The translations under genes and the position numbers were made by a program. From Hofstenia miamia (Eukaryota; Xenacoelomorpha; Acoela; Hofsteniidae), in the NCBI GenBank assembly GCA_900660155.1, contig CABFPE010000009.1:2429168-2493167 (forward strand): 64,000 nucleotides of DNA, given 5' to 3'. Below are positions 1 through 11,928 of the stretch, one piece after another (position 1 is the stretch's first letter; every line of letters starts with the position of its first letter). The notes beneath the pieces were generated by a model that worked only from the letters and a program-made list of their open reading frames with translations, did not search any database and was not told where the DNA came from.

Positions 1-2925
1 GATAGTTCAAAGGTTTAGATCACATGTGACAAACGCCGAATTTTAACTCTAACTGCTTTCTAATATCTAGATAGACCTCCCAAACCAGTCGAGTCAGAGG
101 TATCAACGCTAAAAGCATCGGGTTCGAAGAAATCGAGCAAAGCTTCGCCTTAATGGGGCCTTAATAGAGATAGTAGGTGCTCCCTATCCTGTGGTGCCCT
201 CTGAGTTAGGATTGCTTTAAAAAATCTGAAGAAATACAAAATTATGAAATTCCAAAGCTGTTTAAAGTTTATGATGTCTAATTCTTGACCCACTCTCACA
301 TAAAAAAATTTTGAAACTTCAACCCTCCTAGGTTTTCGAAAGGTTTGACGCCACTGTGTTTAGGGCCAATGTAAGCAACAAATAACCTCACGGGTTCACT
401 TTATTTAGATACAAACCCATTGACGCAAGCCATGCGCAAAGTCATGGTTGGAAAATTTGCATAAAGTTATCCTTAATGGGACCGCGATCGATCATGGCTT
501 AAAACGCAAATGAAAGAGGAAACACTCCATAAGAAACCATAACAAATTTAGGAAATTCCGAAGATGTTTAAGGTTAATTATGTTCTTTATCAATTTCCAC
601 AAAAAACTTCGAACTTAACCCCAGTGATTTTTAAGGGGTTTAACGCCATTGAATATTTATTCGTAAAACCTACGACCACGATTGCATAATTTGTTCGGAG
701 TTTTGATTTGGTACATGTTAGGAAAGTTGATGTTGCATTGTCCAGTTTTAACGACTAGCCAGAGACATACGCAGGATTATCTGACGGGAGGGACATCATC
801 TTCATTACCCAATTTTGATTTATCCAGTCAAAATCAAATTTGGAAGCCTGACGGGGGACATTCTACCACGTCCCCCCCCCCCCCGGTGTACGCCACTGCG
901 ACTAACAGTAACCGTAGAGCTGCCTTAACATAGGGAGAGGGCCGAGTGTTCCCAGGGGTTGCTTTCACTCAACGGCGAAAGTCGCTCGAACCCTCCGCAG
1001 AAGATTCAAACTTGATTTGAATACATATCAAAGTAGATACAAACCATTCTAATTACCGTGCAAATGTAAAAAGGTTAATAGGCGCAAGCGAGTATTTTTC
1101 ACAAAAGAATGACATCATTGCTCTCGTTTATGGGGATGCTACATGATGGGCTTTGTCCTGAGGCAAATGAACAATGTTAAGTGCTCTTTGGCATGCCACA
1201 CGATGAACTCATGCCCCGGCACATGCTCCGAGAGCAATATCTTGCAATTATCTCGCGCGGGAACAGATGCTACACAGAGTGGATTTAACTTAAGTGTTTT
1301 GTCAGTGTACATATATACTTTAAAAGAACTACCTGCTCGAGTGATATTTGCATTTCCCATGCTTTTTGAATTCTACACTTATTGCACATGTCAAATCAAA
1401 CAATAGTCCAAAGCGATTTTGTAAATATTTCAACATTAAAATGTAGGCCTATTACTGCACTTTGTAAAATACACATTCCATTTGCAAATATCTAAGGCTA
1501 ACAAAGAACAAACTCAAATCTTCCTCGGTAAAGTTTGTAGTTATTTATATCTAAATTTCAAGTAATAAAGCTCATATATTTCTCTTAATTTTCGTAATGA
1601 TGCCATAATGTTCTCAATAATTCACTTTGCCTTTTATCAGAAAAAATCATTTCTGTATTCAGAATGGCTGATGTCATATTTCCAAAACTTGGTGGAAGAC
1701 CTAGAATAAATACTTGAATGATATTACTACACAAACGCAAATGTGGTCAACCCTAAAACGGTATTTTTAATCCCACTTGATTGAATTGCTATTTTGTAAA
1801 AAAAAATAAAAAAATTTTTACGATTGTAGCGATTTAAGAAAAATATTGAAAAATAAGTACAAATTCATTTTGAGAGTACTCATTCTCGATTTTTCACAAA
1901 AACAATAGTGCCATCAATTTTTTAATACCTGTACTTGAAAAGACATTCATTAACCCTAAACGCACTGAGGTACAAAATGTCAGTAACGCGCTGAGGGGGG
2001 CGATTCGATCTTCCCTCTTTTATTTCAAAACTAATTAGCTTGGTAAAAGTGAAAGATACACCTTTGATCTACATCTATGCTAATTTTCAAAAAATTATAT
2101 TCATTGGTTGCGATATTATATGCAAATGAAGTTGTGACGTCAGCAAATTTGGAAAAATAATGTGACAAAGAACCTAAATGAATTGAGCATTAAAAATAGA
2201 AGGAAACAGTTTACTTAACTCATATTCTTTCTAGTTATTGTTAGAGACTTATTCTAGCAGGAAAACAAAAATAATACGCTCAAGGTCAGACAGCATTACA
2301 TAATAATTTTGAATGAACTGGCATTTTTAAAAATGAATGAATAAATTAGATGTAAAGTCAATTAATATTGTTTATTTATGTTTCAAAAATCAAACGTAAT
2401 ATAATAATATATATTAAGGTCACTTTCGAGGTCAAAGCTCAAAAAAGAAAAAAATAATAAGAAATTTCGCATCCCACAACCTACTTTGCTCCACCCCAGA
2501 AGGTTGCCATTTTTCAGATGGGATTCAGCATCAATGCCCCTAGTAATTAGAGAACTTTTTATATAGTATGTTATTGTCTTGCTGTACTCAAAATATAGCA
2601 CCAAATTAAGTTTTCATATTTTTGAAATTTTAAGTTTAGTGCTCTAGCATGTCCCCTGATGAAATCAGATACGGATTTTCACCACAGACCATCTAAGACC
2701 CTTGTTTTTTAAGATAAACTATTTTATTGCTACCGTGGGCCCAGGCACCACAAATCAATAAATACTGATTGTAGTACTAAAGTATGCAGGTGCCGCACCC
2801 TTGTAAAAAATTTTTCACACTAACAATTTTTTTGCCGAGCCTAACCCTTAATAATAACGACTCAATCAATTTAATTGTATAAATATATCGCTATATATCA
2901 AAATATTGACTGTTTTAAATGCATG
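1..2925. other. AT-rich spacer, no gene recognised
   Basis: I see no convincing coding exon. A C-run at about 874-884 lies inside a short open frame with no recognisable protein content. The segment 1105-1260 shares a short motif (TTGCTCTCGGAGCATG, in opposite orientation) with 3253-3275, so both probably belong to an unidentified repeat family. Confidence 0.4.
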
Positions 2926-2978
2926 TCGCACCATGGCCTACTAAATTAATATTAATTTAGTAGGCCATGGTCGCACCA
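2926..2978. repeat. Perfect 42-bp palindrome flanked by an 8-bp direct repeat
   Basis: Positions 2930-2971 form a perfect inverted repeat with no spacer (arms 2930-2950 and 2951-2971, centre AAT/ATT). The octamer TCGCACCA occurs at both borders, 2926-2933 and 2971-2978, like a target-site duplication. The inserted part would be only 37 bp. It could be a minimal fold-back element, a transposon footprint or a template-switch product. A similar arrangement occurs at 5224-5266. Confidence 0.8.
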
Positions 2979-3381
2979 AAAACTTTTGAATTTTTGGCTA
3001 AAATGGATTTTTCAGATCCCTTTGACACAGGTCCTTATCTTATTTCTAAATTAATTATATTTCTTATATATAATGAATGTCTTTTAGTCGTACATTAAAT
3101 GTGTATTGTATCTAAATGACAAGGTAAAACAAACGCGGCTGTATGCAGGTGTGCTCAAAAATTAATGGGGGGTGGGTAACTACGGAAAGCCAAAAAATTA
3201 AAATTCATTTTTAAGCAATCTTGGATGTATGTATCTACCCGGCACAAAACAATTGCTCTCGGAGCATGAGTCGGGGCTTCAGTTTTTTTGTATCACACCA
3301 AAACACATTTAACATATTTCATTTATCTCAGCACATAAATCCCATCCATTAATATTCGCTGAAACGCAAATGGGTTTTTTG

Positions 3382-4248
3382 TAGGGCTGTGCGGGTAGGG
3401 GCTTACTCGCGGGTATACGTATCCGCGGGTCGTGTTCCTCTCATGTATACATATGTGGATTCTTGAGTGTTGTATATAAGCAATGAACACTGAAATAAAT
3501 AATATATAGAAATGCAGATAAAACACAGCAGGGGGAAATTTTAATTTATCGTACATAGGCCTATGCGGTTCAGTTTAGTCAAGGACATGGCCACTTTTTT
3601 CGAAAAAATCTCAGGTATTTATAGATGAGCAGTGCCCTTTGAACGGTGAGCTGTTCGATCTTTAAAAATGACGTACAGATCCTTGTTACCTCACTTTTTT
3701 GTTAAAATAACCGAAATTATAATCCTAGAAAAACTATAGGCCTCTATCTATTAGCAATTTTAGTCTCCCTTAGATGTTTGTAGCTGGTCAGGTCCCTGGC
3801 TTGAGTTGTTTTAACAGACCTCTCACGTTAATTCATGAATTATTGAGGTGAGTTCTTCAACTACGTGGTAATTTAATAAATTCCACACTCTCATCGATGG
3901 TTGCAAGTCATACCATTGCACTTCAGCTACTAAAAATTACTCTGAACTAGCAGCCAATAGTTTGTTACCTTCTTCGGTTAATGAACTTGGTCAGTTTGAC
4001 CATATTATTAAATTTAACACATTCATCTAACAGAAACTAGAACACATATATACATTTTCAGGAATATATCATACATTTTGCTCATTTTAGATTTTGTGTT
4101 AAATTGAAAACAATACATTCTGTAGGCTTGATCAGTACTGGCTATTTTGTGTACATAAATCAAGGGTACGGACGGAATTTTTACGGGTATGGATAACATA
4201 AACCGCGGACGGGTAGTGGTATTTAATTATGTTACCCGCACACTCCTA
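3382..4248. mobile_element. hAT-like non-autonomous element (MITE)
   Basis: The ends are inverted: TAGGGCTGTGCGGGTA at 3382-3397 and the complement of TAGGAGTGTGCGGGTA at 4233-4248, matching at 14 of 16 positions. Subterminal segments are locally rich in GCGGGTA/CCGCGG, unlike the AT-rich surroundings. There is no transposase frame inside. I could not find a clear 8-bp target duplication, so the hAT assignment rests on the style of the ends only. Confidence 0.45.
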
Positions 4249-5223
4249 GTCGTTGACGAATGTTTGATAATGTATCGCAGCAACAGGTTTGCTGACTAAT
4301 AAAAATTCCTTGTTTGATGGGAGGTTTGATAGTGCATCACCCGCTTAATAAAATTATTTCCGTTAAGTAAGTAATTAAATTCTCTTCACACATTTGTTTT
4401 CTGACGTTTTAGTTAAATTTACATAAAGTTAAATAAACAGGTGCAAACATTGTCACTTTGATCTGCATCGGCATTGTATGTATTGCAAATATATAATACA
4501 CACTTCCTAGTGCCAAAAATCTTTTCACTCTCGGAAGTAACATTGTTTATTAATAGATACATGTATTTGCTTAGCCTGTCAAATCTTCTGAAACTGAGTG
4601 TATTTTGAAGCTTTTTTCCGTTATATTTAGAAGTAATTTTCTAAATTTAAGTTGCCTTATTCATCATAAGATCCCTGTTTAATTCAATTGGCAAGTCAAA
4701 ACCGACCCCTAAAAAATCATTATTTGAAAGGTGAAGCCGTGGCTTACCACAGCCTTAAGGGTTCAGATCGTAGTCGCAAAACACTTCTTTATATCATAAA
4801 ATTGATTTATGTCCACACTACGATTTTTAGCAGCTACCTCTCGCTTAATTCAGTTACTCTTGATTTTTGAGCTTAACAAAATGCGAAAGGCTTTTTCTTA
4901 TTGTATTCCAGATTTGATATTCACTAAAAATTCAATTTGAAATGATCCGATTCATACCTGAATGCGATCAAAGTTTAAGAAAAAATAGCAATTTTCAAGA
5001 ATAAGTAATGAGCATAAGCAATCGTAAAAAGTGTGGAAACAGGCCAACTAGACTTGTCAGGTGGATGAAAGATTAGCAATGTCAGGTTGCGGGAGAGGTC
5101 GGGTTATTTACAAGTGTTAGAAATAAAAAATTTCAAATTTTGAAAGATCAATGGATTCAAAATGAATGGTGTATTTTTTATTGATTTTATATTGTTTTTA
5201 TTGAAAATTTATTTTTTTTGATA
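4249..5223. other. Spacer, nothing recognised
   Basis: AT-rich sequence without splice-bounded coding homology or clear repeat structure. The short open frame at 4688-4870 has no recognisable domain. Confidence 0.4.
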
Positions 5224-5266
5224 GGGTCGGATCGAGGCGATACTAAGTATCGCCTTGGGTCGGATC
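5224..5266. repeat. Short hairpin insert between 10-bp direct repeats
   Basis: GGGTCGGATC occurs at 5224-5233 and again at 5257-5266. Between them is a near-perfect hairpin, AGGCGATACT (5235-5244), one A, then AGTATCGCCT (5246-5255). The 23-bp insert looks like a second example of the palindrome-plus-target-duplication arrangement at 2926-2978. Confidence 0.75.
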
Positions 5267-6600
5267 AAAGATAACATTGCTCATTATTGCTACACAGGCT
5301 GCGTGGTCATGGGTCGAAAAATTGACCTGTTTCCCAACATGATGGTAATTATTCTCGAAAATTCTAGCAAATCAAAATAAAGATTTGTTTGAAAATATTA
5401 CACGAAAATTACGATATATAGTGTATATATATATGATTTGAAGATTTTGAATTTTCTGATTCCTTAAAATGAAAAAAAGGATTGTCGTTTGCTAAAGAAG
5501 CCCCTCTCACAATGTTCTAAAGAAAGTTCCACATTTGACATCCGAAGAAATGAGATATGTGGCTGTTCCAAAATGGTGAAAAAATTGTAATCTCCATGTA
5601 CATATTTTTAATAACATTCTAAATTTCATGGAATGAGACTTGCAAAAAATTCTATAGTTACAGTAAACATTATGTCGCATGAACTTGCTTAAAACATTTT
5701 GCAAAATTCTTTTATATAATACGCCGAGTTACGTGGGTGTCGTTTGCAGCTAAAAATTTCATATCAAAATGTTGAATCCACATGTTGCATGATTTCACTA
5801 TTAAAGTTATTACGAACTCGATGGCAATCTGATTAGCTCACGATTGCCCAGTCCGATTTAACTCAACTATAGACAAACAAAGCAGAATTAATAATTAGTC
5901 AACGTCCTTCTTAGATGATATTGAATCAAAAAACTTATTCCGACATGTTGGAATTTGAATATAATTTTAAATACAATTTTTTTCATTCATGTTTCAAAGT
6001 AGAGCTAAGTAAAAAACAATTGTTTTATGAAGAAATTATTTGAAGTGCTTAGGATTTTAGGATTTTCGATTTACACTGGGAAATAATATATCTGCATAAT
6101 ATATTTCGTAAGCAATAACAACACTGAAGGACCTCTTTAATAATGAAATTCCCATACAAAGCATAATATAATGCTGATTTGTAGTCCTCAACAACAAGTG
6201 AAGTCTGAGACTCAGCATGATGAGCAGAGGCTAATTACAGTTTAGTTGTAAAATTAGGTTATGTGCATACATATAATACAAAGAGTATTTTTGCTACAAT
6301 ATTTTACCAGATCTTGCATTATGGTATCATTCACGCAATCATTTAAACTGACGTGTAGGGAAAATTCGAATGTATTTAAGTCTAATTTTCATCGCACACT
6401 ACTAAGTTCTCTTGACTATCTCTAGAAACAATTTTAAGGTTTGAGTTGTCCTTGGCCTTGACTAAAGAAATTTTGTCACATGGTGATCTTAACGTCTGGA
6501 TTAAGGTGAATTTTATGGCAGTGTGCGACATGCGTAGTGTAAAACTTGTATTATACTCACTAGCTTAAAATATTTAGAATGAATGGTAACAATAATAATG
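5267..6600. other. Spacer, nothing recognised
   Basis: AT-rich; no domain, RNA gene or bounded repeat identified. Short open frames such as the minus-strand one at 5507-5704 have no recognisable content. Confidence 0.4.
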
Positions 6601-6849
6601 ATAATAATAATAGCCAAGACAGGATAGGTGAGAGTAGATAGTGGAAAACTATAGAAAGTGAAACAGAAAATCTTAAATTAATTGTTTACAGAAGGTGACA
6701 AAGTATAGGGAAAGGTAAAAACTGACATGAAACAATATGACGTTTGAGACGCCAGAAAAAAGTTTTTTCAAGAAACTAGATGCAAGAGAAAAGTCTATAG
6801 CTAGAGTAGGTGACGATGCAATAAAGTTCTGGTTGATCATATAGAAGAA

Positions 6850-8510
6850 TGAGGGACCAGAAATGGCGAGTGTGCAGGATAAGAAGATGAGGTAATCATA
6901 AGAAAATTTAAGCCGACTTTAAAGCACAGAAGAACTGGAAGGAAACAGCCAGACATTGGGCAGTTTGGTATTGGCTGAAAAGGTTCACATGTGGTCATGT
7001 AAGACCAGCTAAAGGAGGTTGTAGTTAGTTGTTTTTCGTAGTGGATGGGAGTGGGAAGGCCTGGAGAGAGAGGGGCCTGAAGAAAGCCAGTGAAGCAAAT
7101 AATTTCAGACCAGTAACGTGTCTGCTAACTTCAGTGACTAACATGTTACATAGAACTAAACGGGTTTAACGCGGAGGAGCAGAAGGGATGCAGATAAAAG
7201 AGTAGAGTATGCAAAAATCAGTTGCTTCTAGGAAAACAATCTTAGCAATTGTGTTGATAGAATACAAGAAGGCATGCGACAGCAATTCACATAGGTGGAT
7301 ACTGACGACACTAGAGGCCAAAGAGTTGCACAGAAGTCAGTTGGGTTGCTAGAGAGAGATAGAGATGGGAGGTGGCAGTTTACAATTTTATGAACACAGA
7401 TTGAGATTTAGGTGTGGCAAACTCTACGGAGATAGTTTAGCATCACTACTGTTAGTAGTTAGGTTATTAACAATCACTGAAAGACTAAGGGGACAGGCAT
7501 ATGGTATAAGTTGGATACAAATGGTAACACACCTTTGGTACATCGATCATCTGAAGATGAATGCTAGTTCAGGGAATATTTTGCAGAAGCAAGTGGAGAC
7601 ACTGGAGAGAGCAAGTAGAGAATCTGGGTTGGAGTTTGAATTAGAAAAGTGTGCAGCAGTGACAATGATCAGGAGCAAGTTTATAGAGAGAGAGATAGCC
7701 TGACAAAAAAGGGCTAGAATAAAAGTACTTACATATAACAAAAAGATCACAAGGAAACGAAAACAAAGCAAAGGAAGAAAAGAGAGGATGAGGAGAGTAC
7801 TACAAAAGTCAACATTGAATGGGGAGAACCGCATAAAGGCAATACATACATCTGCTTTGATGTTGAGGTACTCCGCAGGAAGAGTCAGATAGAATAAGAA
7901 TTTACTTGAAAGTTAAATGGGGAGACTAGGAAGTTTCTAGCAGGACTAATGAGAGAAAAGTAAAAACTGATAATGTCAGCCCAGGAGCAAGCAGTCTGTA
8001 AGGCCTGAAGGTACTCGTGAACATACGAGTTGAAGATAGTGATAGATGTACTTAGTGGAAACAGTAGACCATCTAATAGGTAAGATATGAGAAATTGGTT
8101 CATAACTAATATTAGTCAAGCATAACAGAGTACAGCGTATGGTATATTGGAGCATGAATAGACAGTATACATTTGAAGCAGGACATAAACGCTGTGAACA
8201 TAAGCATTATCAACATGGAGTTATGAAAAGTCTGAAGTTAAGATGATTATGGGCAATACTGCTATGGAACAGAAATGTAGAAGCCTCGGAATAGGGTTTG
8301 ATGGATAAAAATAGTAGACAGATACAGGTAGTTGAAAAATGTCTTAGTAGTACTGATAGAAGTGGAACACTAAGAGCTGTAGACAAGAAGCATAAGAACT
8401 TGAGGAAATATATAGTAACAAATTGGGGAATGATATCTCTACAGAGAGAAGCGGTATTAGAAATAGCTAAAGTTTTCGAGAAAGCTCTCACATCTCACAT
8501 TCCCTGAAAA
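6850..8510 (+). pseudogene. Decayed R2-like LINE (reverse transcriptase remnant)
   Basis: Translated fragments in shifting plus-strand frames follow the order of an R2-type non-LTR reverse transcriptase. At 7110-7135 there is NNFRPVTCLLTS. At 7258-7325 there is IEYKKACDSNSHRWILTTLE, the motif A region (usual form YKKAFDSVPHSWI). At 7410-7440 there is GDSLASLLLV, corresponding to QGDSLSPLLF. At 7534-7560 there is YIDHLK, the catalytic YxDD box with the second Asp replaced. At 7620-7660 there is LEFELEKCA. Near 7786-7870 a tail fragment resembles the family's RRVRKVLKS...LNGENKIKAINT...LRYSAG segment. Several frameshifts and stops separate these pieces, so the copy is dead. The assignment to R2 rather than another LINE clade is from memory of the family motifs. 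Confidence 0.7.
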
Positions 8511-10330
8511 CCAGAGGCATGAAAAAAATAATAATAATGTATATTTCATGAGTATTAATGAAAAATTAATGAGTAAACACAGTGGTTTATTATAACTTAT
8601 GCAAAAAGTTATAATTTGTTTTCGGCATAAATTCTTTAACCCTTTGAGTTCAATAAAGAGACTGAAGCTGTCTTCAAAACGTATGATTTGCTCTAAACTG
8701 GTTTTAAGAAGCACCTTATCTCCAAAATTAAATTTTGAAATGCATCTCTGACGCTACGCTAGGGAGGTACATGTATTTGCAGTTCTTTGAGGAGTCAATT
8801 AATTTCTGCCAAAAAATGGATGAAAAGAAACTAGAATCAATGTAATATTTCTTACACATATTGGTTGGCAAACGCCCTTTTAAACCACATGATTTGTTTA
8901 ATTATATTTATTTCCAAATCAGTGATTAGATTGATGAAACAATATCATGCTAAATAGAAAAGAAAAACGGTTTGAGGTGCAATTAATCATTTGGCTGAAA
9001 CTTTATAAATATATTTACTTGCCATTATCATAAGATTAGTCATAGAAAATACAAGTAACCTATGAATTACACAGTCTAGAAAAACTAATTTGTTTCGGTG
9101 GCACATATGTATCTGTACCACCAAGCTTCAAAGGGATAACGGAAAGATTTGACGATTGCAATTATCTTGCTGTTAAATTTCATAAATTTTGATTTTTTAT
9201 TTCAAAGTATCTCATTGAAATATCAAATCTTCATTGCCTAATTTGAAGGCCATTATAATTAAAATAATAAAAATTTTAAAGTTTTCATATGCCTTTCATT
9301 GTTTTAAGAGGACTTAGTTAATAAAAGTACTTGTTAGTTAAAATTTAGGTACATGCGTCACACAATTTGTTAAATATTGAATTTCTTACCACCGGTGTTA
9401 ACAGCTAAGCATAGAATGTGATTTGAATCATCAAAAAATATGGTGTTCTTTTTGTTCTTTCGTTTTCCAACACACGAGCCCATGGGGTTGTAAAATATAA
9501 ATAGTAAAACTGCGCATGCTTATCCTACAATATTTACTTCCTGTACGTAATTGAATTGCAATGTAACTTTGAGCTTTGTCAACAAATTATAAGCATAAAT
9601 GTTTTGATAGGGGACATTTCAATTAAGTGAATATACGGGTTGGATTTTCATGCAGGGCTTTGTAAGAATCACCTCACTTATAGGTTCTCTCGAATTGAAG
9701 GAGGTGAAATGTTCAGCATGTAAATGGAAAAAATTGAATATTTTTTCGATTTGAATTATATGAACGTCATAAATAACAATCACATCCTCTAGGGTAGTGG
9801 AAGCTGTATGTTCATCATTTGAGCTTCAAGTTAAAGAGGCGTATTATTTACAAAGACACTCATCTCACTTGAACACTTATTAGACATGCTTATAAAGTTG
9901 ATTTAATTGTAATTAAACTATTGATCATGAAAATGTATAAATAAGTTTTCAGTATTTAAATGCCTCATGATCATGAATAAGAACAAAAACATAATGCATA
10001 AAATTCAGCTGAGTCATTTTTTTCAGACAAGGATAATACTTAAGTTATTTAATCAAACCTTAATTAAATTTCACTGCATTTTATATTTTTACTAGTTTAA
10101 TTTCTTAATCTTTTAAGAATAAAAGCAACACATTTAGTTGTTTTCTTTTAGAGTAAAATAAGGTTTTCCCAAAATGATTCATTTAAACAATTTTTTCATG
10201 TATTCCAAGCACAGAAATAACGTTAGTCACAAATTTTCAGCATAGACAACAGCAAATTTACTTATAAATCATGGTTACAAGAGGCACAATTTTTTGCTAG
10301 CTGAGCTGTACCGAACTACTAAGATTTTAT
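8511..10330. other. Spacer, nothing recognised
   Basis: AT-rich sequence with no supported gene, RNA or bounded element. Confidence 0.4.
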
Positions 10331-10355
10331 ACTTCGCTGGCTTAGAAAAAACTTG

Positions 10356-10979
10356 CTACATATGGCCTTTCTTTCCACATGCCTGACATTTTAGATCTTT
10401 TCTATTTAGGCGTTTTACCGTTCCATCTTTCAGCTTTATCTTGATGATCTCATCCTTTGGTTTTCCATTGTCGTCTTTTCTAGTTTTATTTGCTCCACTT
10501 ACCATTGCTGGTATCACTTTCGTTCTTGACGATTTCTCATTAATTCGAGCATTGTTTTCCATCATGACTTGTATTCCCAGACCTTTCCTTATCATTCTTT
10601 CCAAGGAGTCCTCTGTGTCACATTTGATTTCAAACTGTTGCCGAATCAGTTCTGGTAATCCTTTGCATATATGAGAAAACAAATCATATTTGGAATACGT
10701 GCTCTCTCTTGAACTTAATTTCAATAGTCTCTCCACCTGTGACATATAATTTCGCAAATCTTCTCGTTTGTTCATTTTTAGACTATTTAATAACATATGA
10801 TATTGACTTTTGAAACTTTCATCATCATAATATCGTTGATATTCTCCAATTAATTTTTTATAATCTGATTTGGTTTCTAAATCCAACACCAAATAATGCT
10901 GGTAAGCTGCTCCTCCTAAATATAAAGGGAATCTTGCTGCCGCCTGCTTTTGTATTACTTTCCTTTCTTTCATACTCAT
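10356..10979 (-). pseudogene. Gag fossil of an LTR retrotransposon (Ty3/Gypsy-like)
   Basis: A 207-codon frame reads as a retrotransposon Gag. It has a Retrotrans_gag-type helical domain with a GGAAYQHYL-like segment, a central region around Q-Y-H-M-L-L-N-S-L, and a zinc-knuckle motif (CQACGKKGHM) at the carboxyl end after a lysine-rich stretch. No reverse transcriptase, integrase or convincing LTR pair was recognised around it, so this is an isolated, broken piece of an old element. The 330-bp repeats just beside it lack TG...CA ends and are better explained as an assembly duplication than as LTRs. Confidence 0.65.
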
Positions 10980-10982
10980 TTC

Positions 10983-11312
10983 ACACTGCTAAGAATTTGT
11001 CAATATCCATAAACTTCCTAGTGTCTTGAAAATCATTGTTAAAAATATTTGAAAATCTGTACAAAATCGGTTGTATCGCTCTTTTATACACTGGGAAGTT
11101 TAAAGTTAAGAATTTTTAAGCTGCGTAGTTTCGAAGAAAAAGGCGCGATTCACAATATTCCTCAGGAAAAGTCCTTGGAGCCGAGCCCAGACCGAAATTA
11201 CCACAAAATAGGGACAGACATGGGGTTGTCCCTTAAGAATGGACAGGGGCTAGGAATGTTACCAGTTGGGGCCACGCGCCCCTTCGAAACTGAGAAATAG
11301 ACAACTGAGAAT
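10983..11312. repeat. 330-bp direct repeat, copy 1 (next to single N)
   Basis: Identical by eye to 11449-11778 (constant offset of 466 bases). Copy 1 ends directly at the lone N at 11313. This is the typical outcome of two overlapping contig ends joined without merging, so the duplication may not exist in the genome. The 83-codon frame inside each copy has no recognisable domain. Confidence 0.85.
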
Positions 11313-11448
11313 NCAACTGCAAATTGGTTAATTATGGCAATTCAATTTTCGCTGGATAAATTGCCTAAAAACTTATTTGACGCTTCGTTCAATCGGAAAT
11401 TCGCTGTCAAGTCCAGCCAAGACTAATTTGGGGACAAGGAAATTCAAG

Positions 11449-11778
11449 ACACTGCTAAGAATTTGTCAATATCCATAAACTTCCTAGTGTCTTGAAAATC
11501 ATTGTTAAAAATATTTGAAAATCTGTACAAAATCGGTTGTATCGCTCTTTTATACACTGGGAAGTTTAAAGTTAAGAATTTTTAAGCTGCGTAGTTTCGA
11601 AGAAAAAGGCGCGATTCACAATATTCCTCAGGAAAAGTCCTTGGAGCCGAGCCCAGACCGAAATTACCACAAAATAGGGACAGACATGGGGTTGTCCCTT
11701 AAGAATGGACAGGGGCTAGGAATGTTACCAGTTGGGGCCACGCGCCCCTTCGAAACTGAGAAATAGACAACTGAGAAT
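11449..11778. repeat. 330-bp direct repeat, copy 2
   Basis: Second identical copy of 10983-11312. The 135 bases between the N and this copy (11314-11448) are unique. Confidence 0.85.
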
Positions 11779-11928
11779 AATTATCTTTTCTTGAATGCAT
11801 TAAAAAAATATGGCTATGTACATTTCACAGTCCATGTCATCAGCCTTCCTACAAAATGTAGGGGATACAATAAACAATATATGCCCAAAGTATAGAATTA
11901 ATGTCAAATTTTTTGCTACAATATACTA

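Noticed and set aside
11049-11766. Two identical 83-codon frames
   Set aside because: They are the same sequence inside the duplicated 330-bp segment and have no domain; likely an assembly duplicate of non-coding DNA.
10983-11778. The 330-bp repeats as LTRs of the Gag-bearing element
   Set aside because: No TG...CA ends, no primer-binding site at the expected place, and a single N at the junction; an assembly join explains them better.
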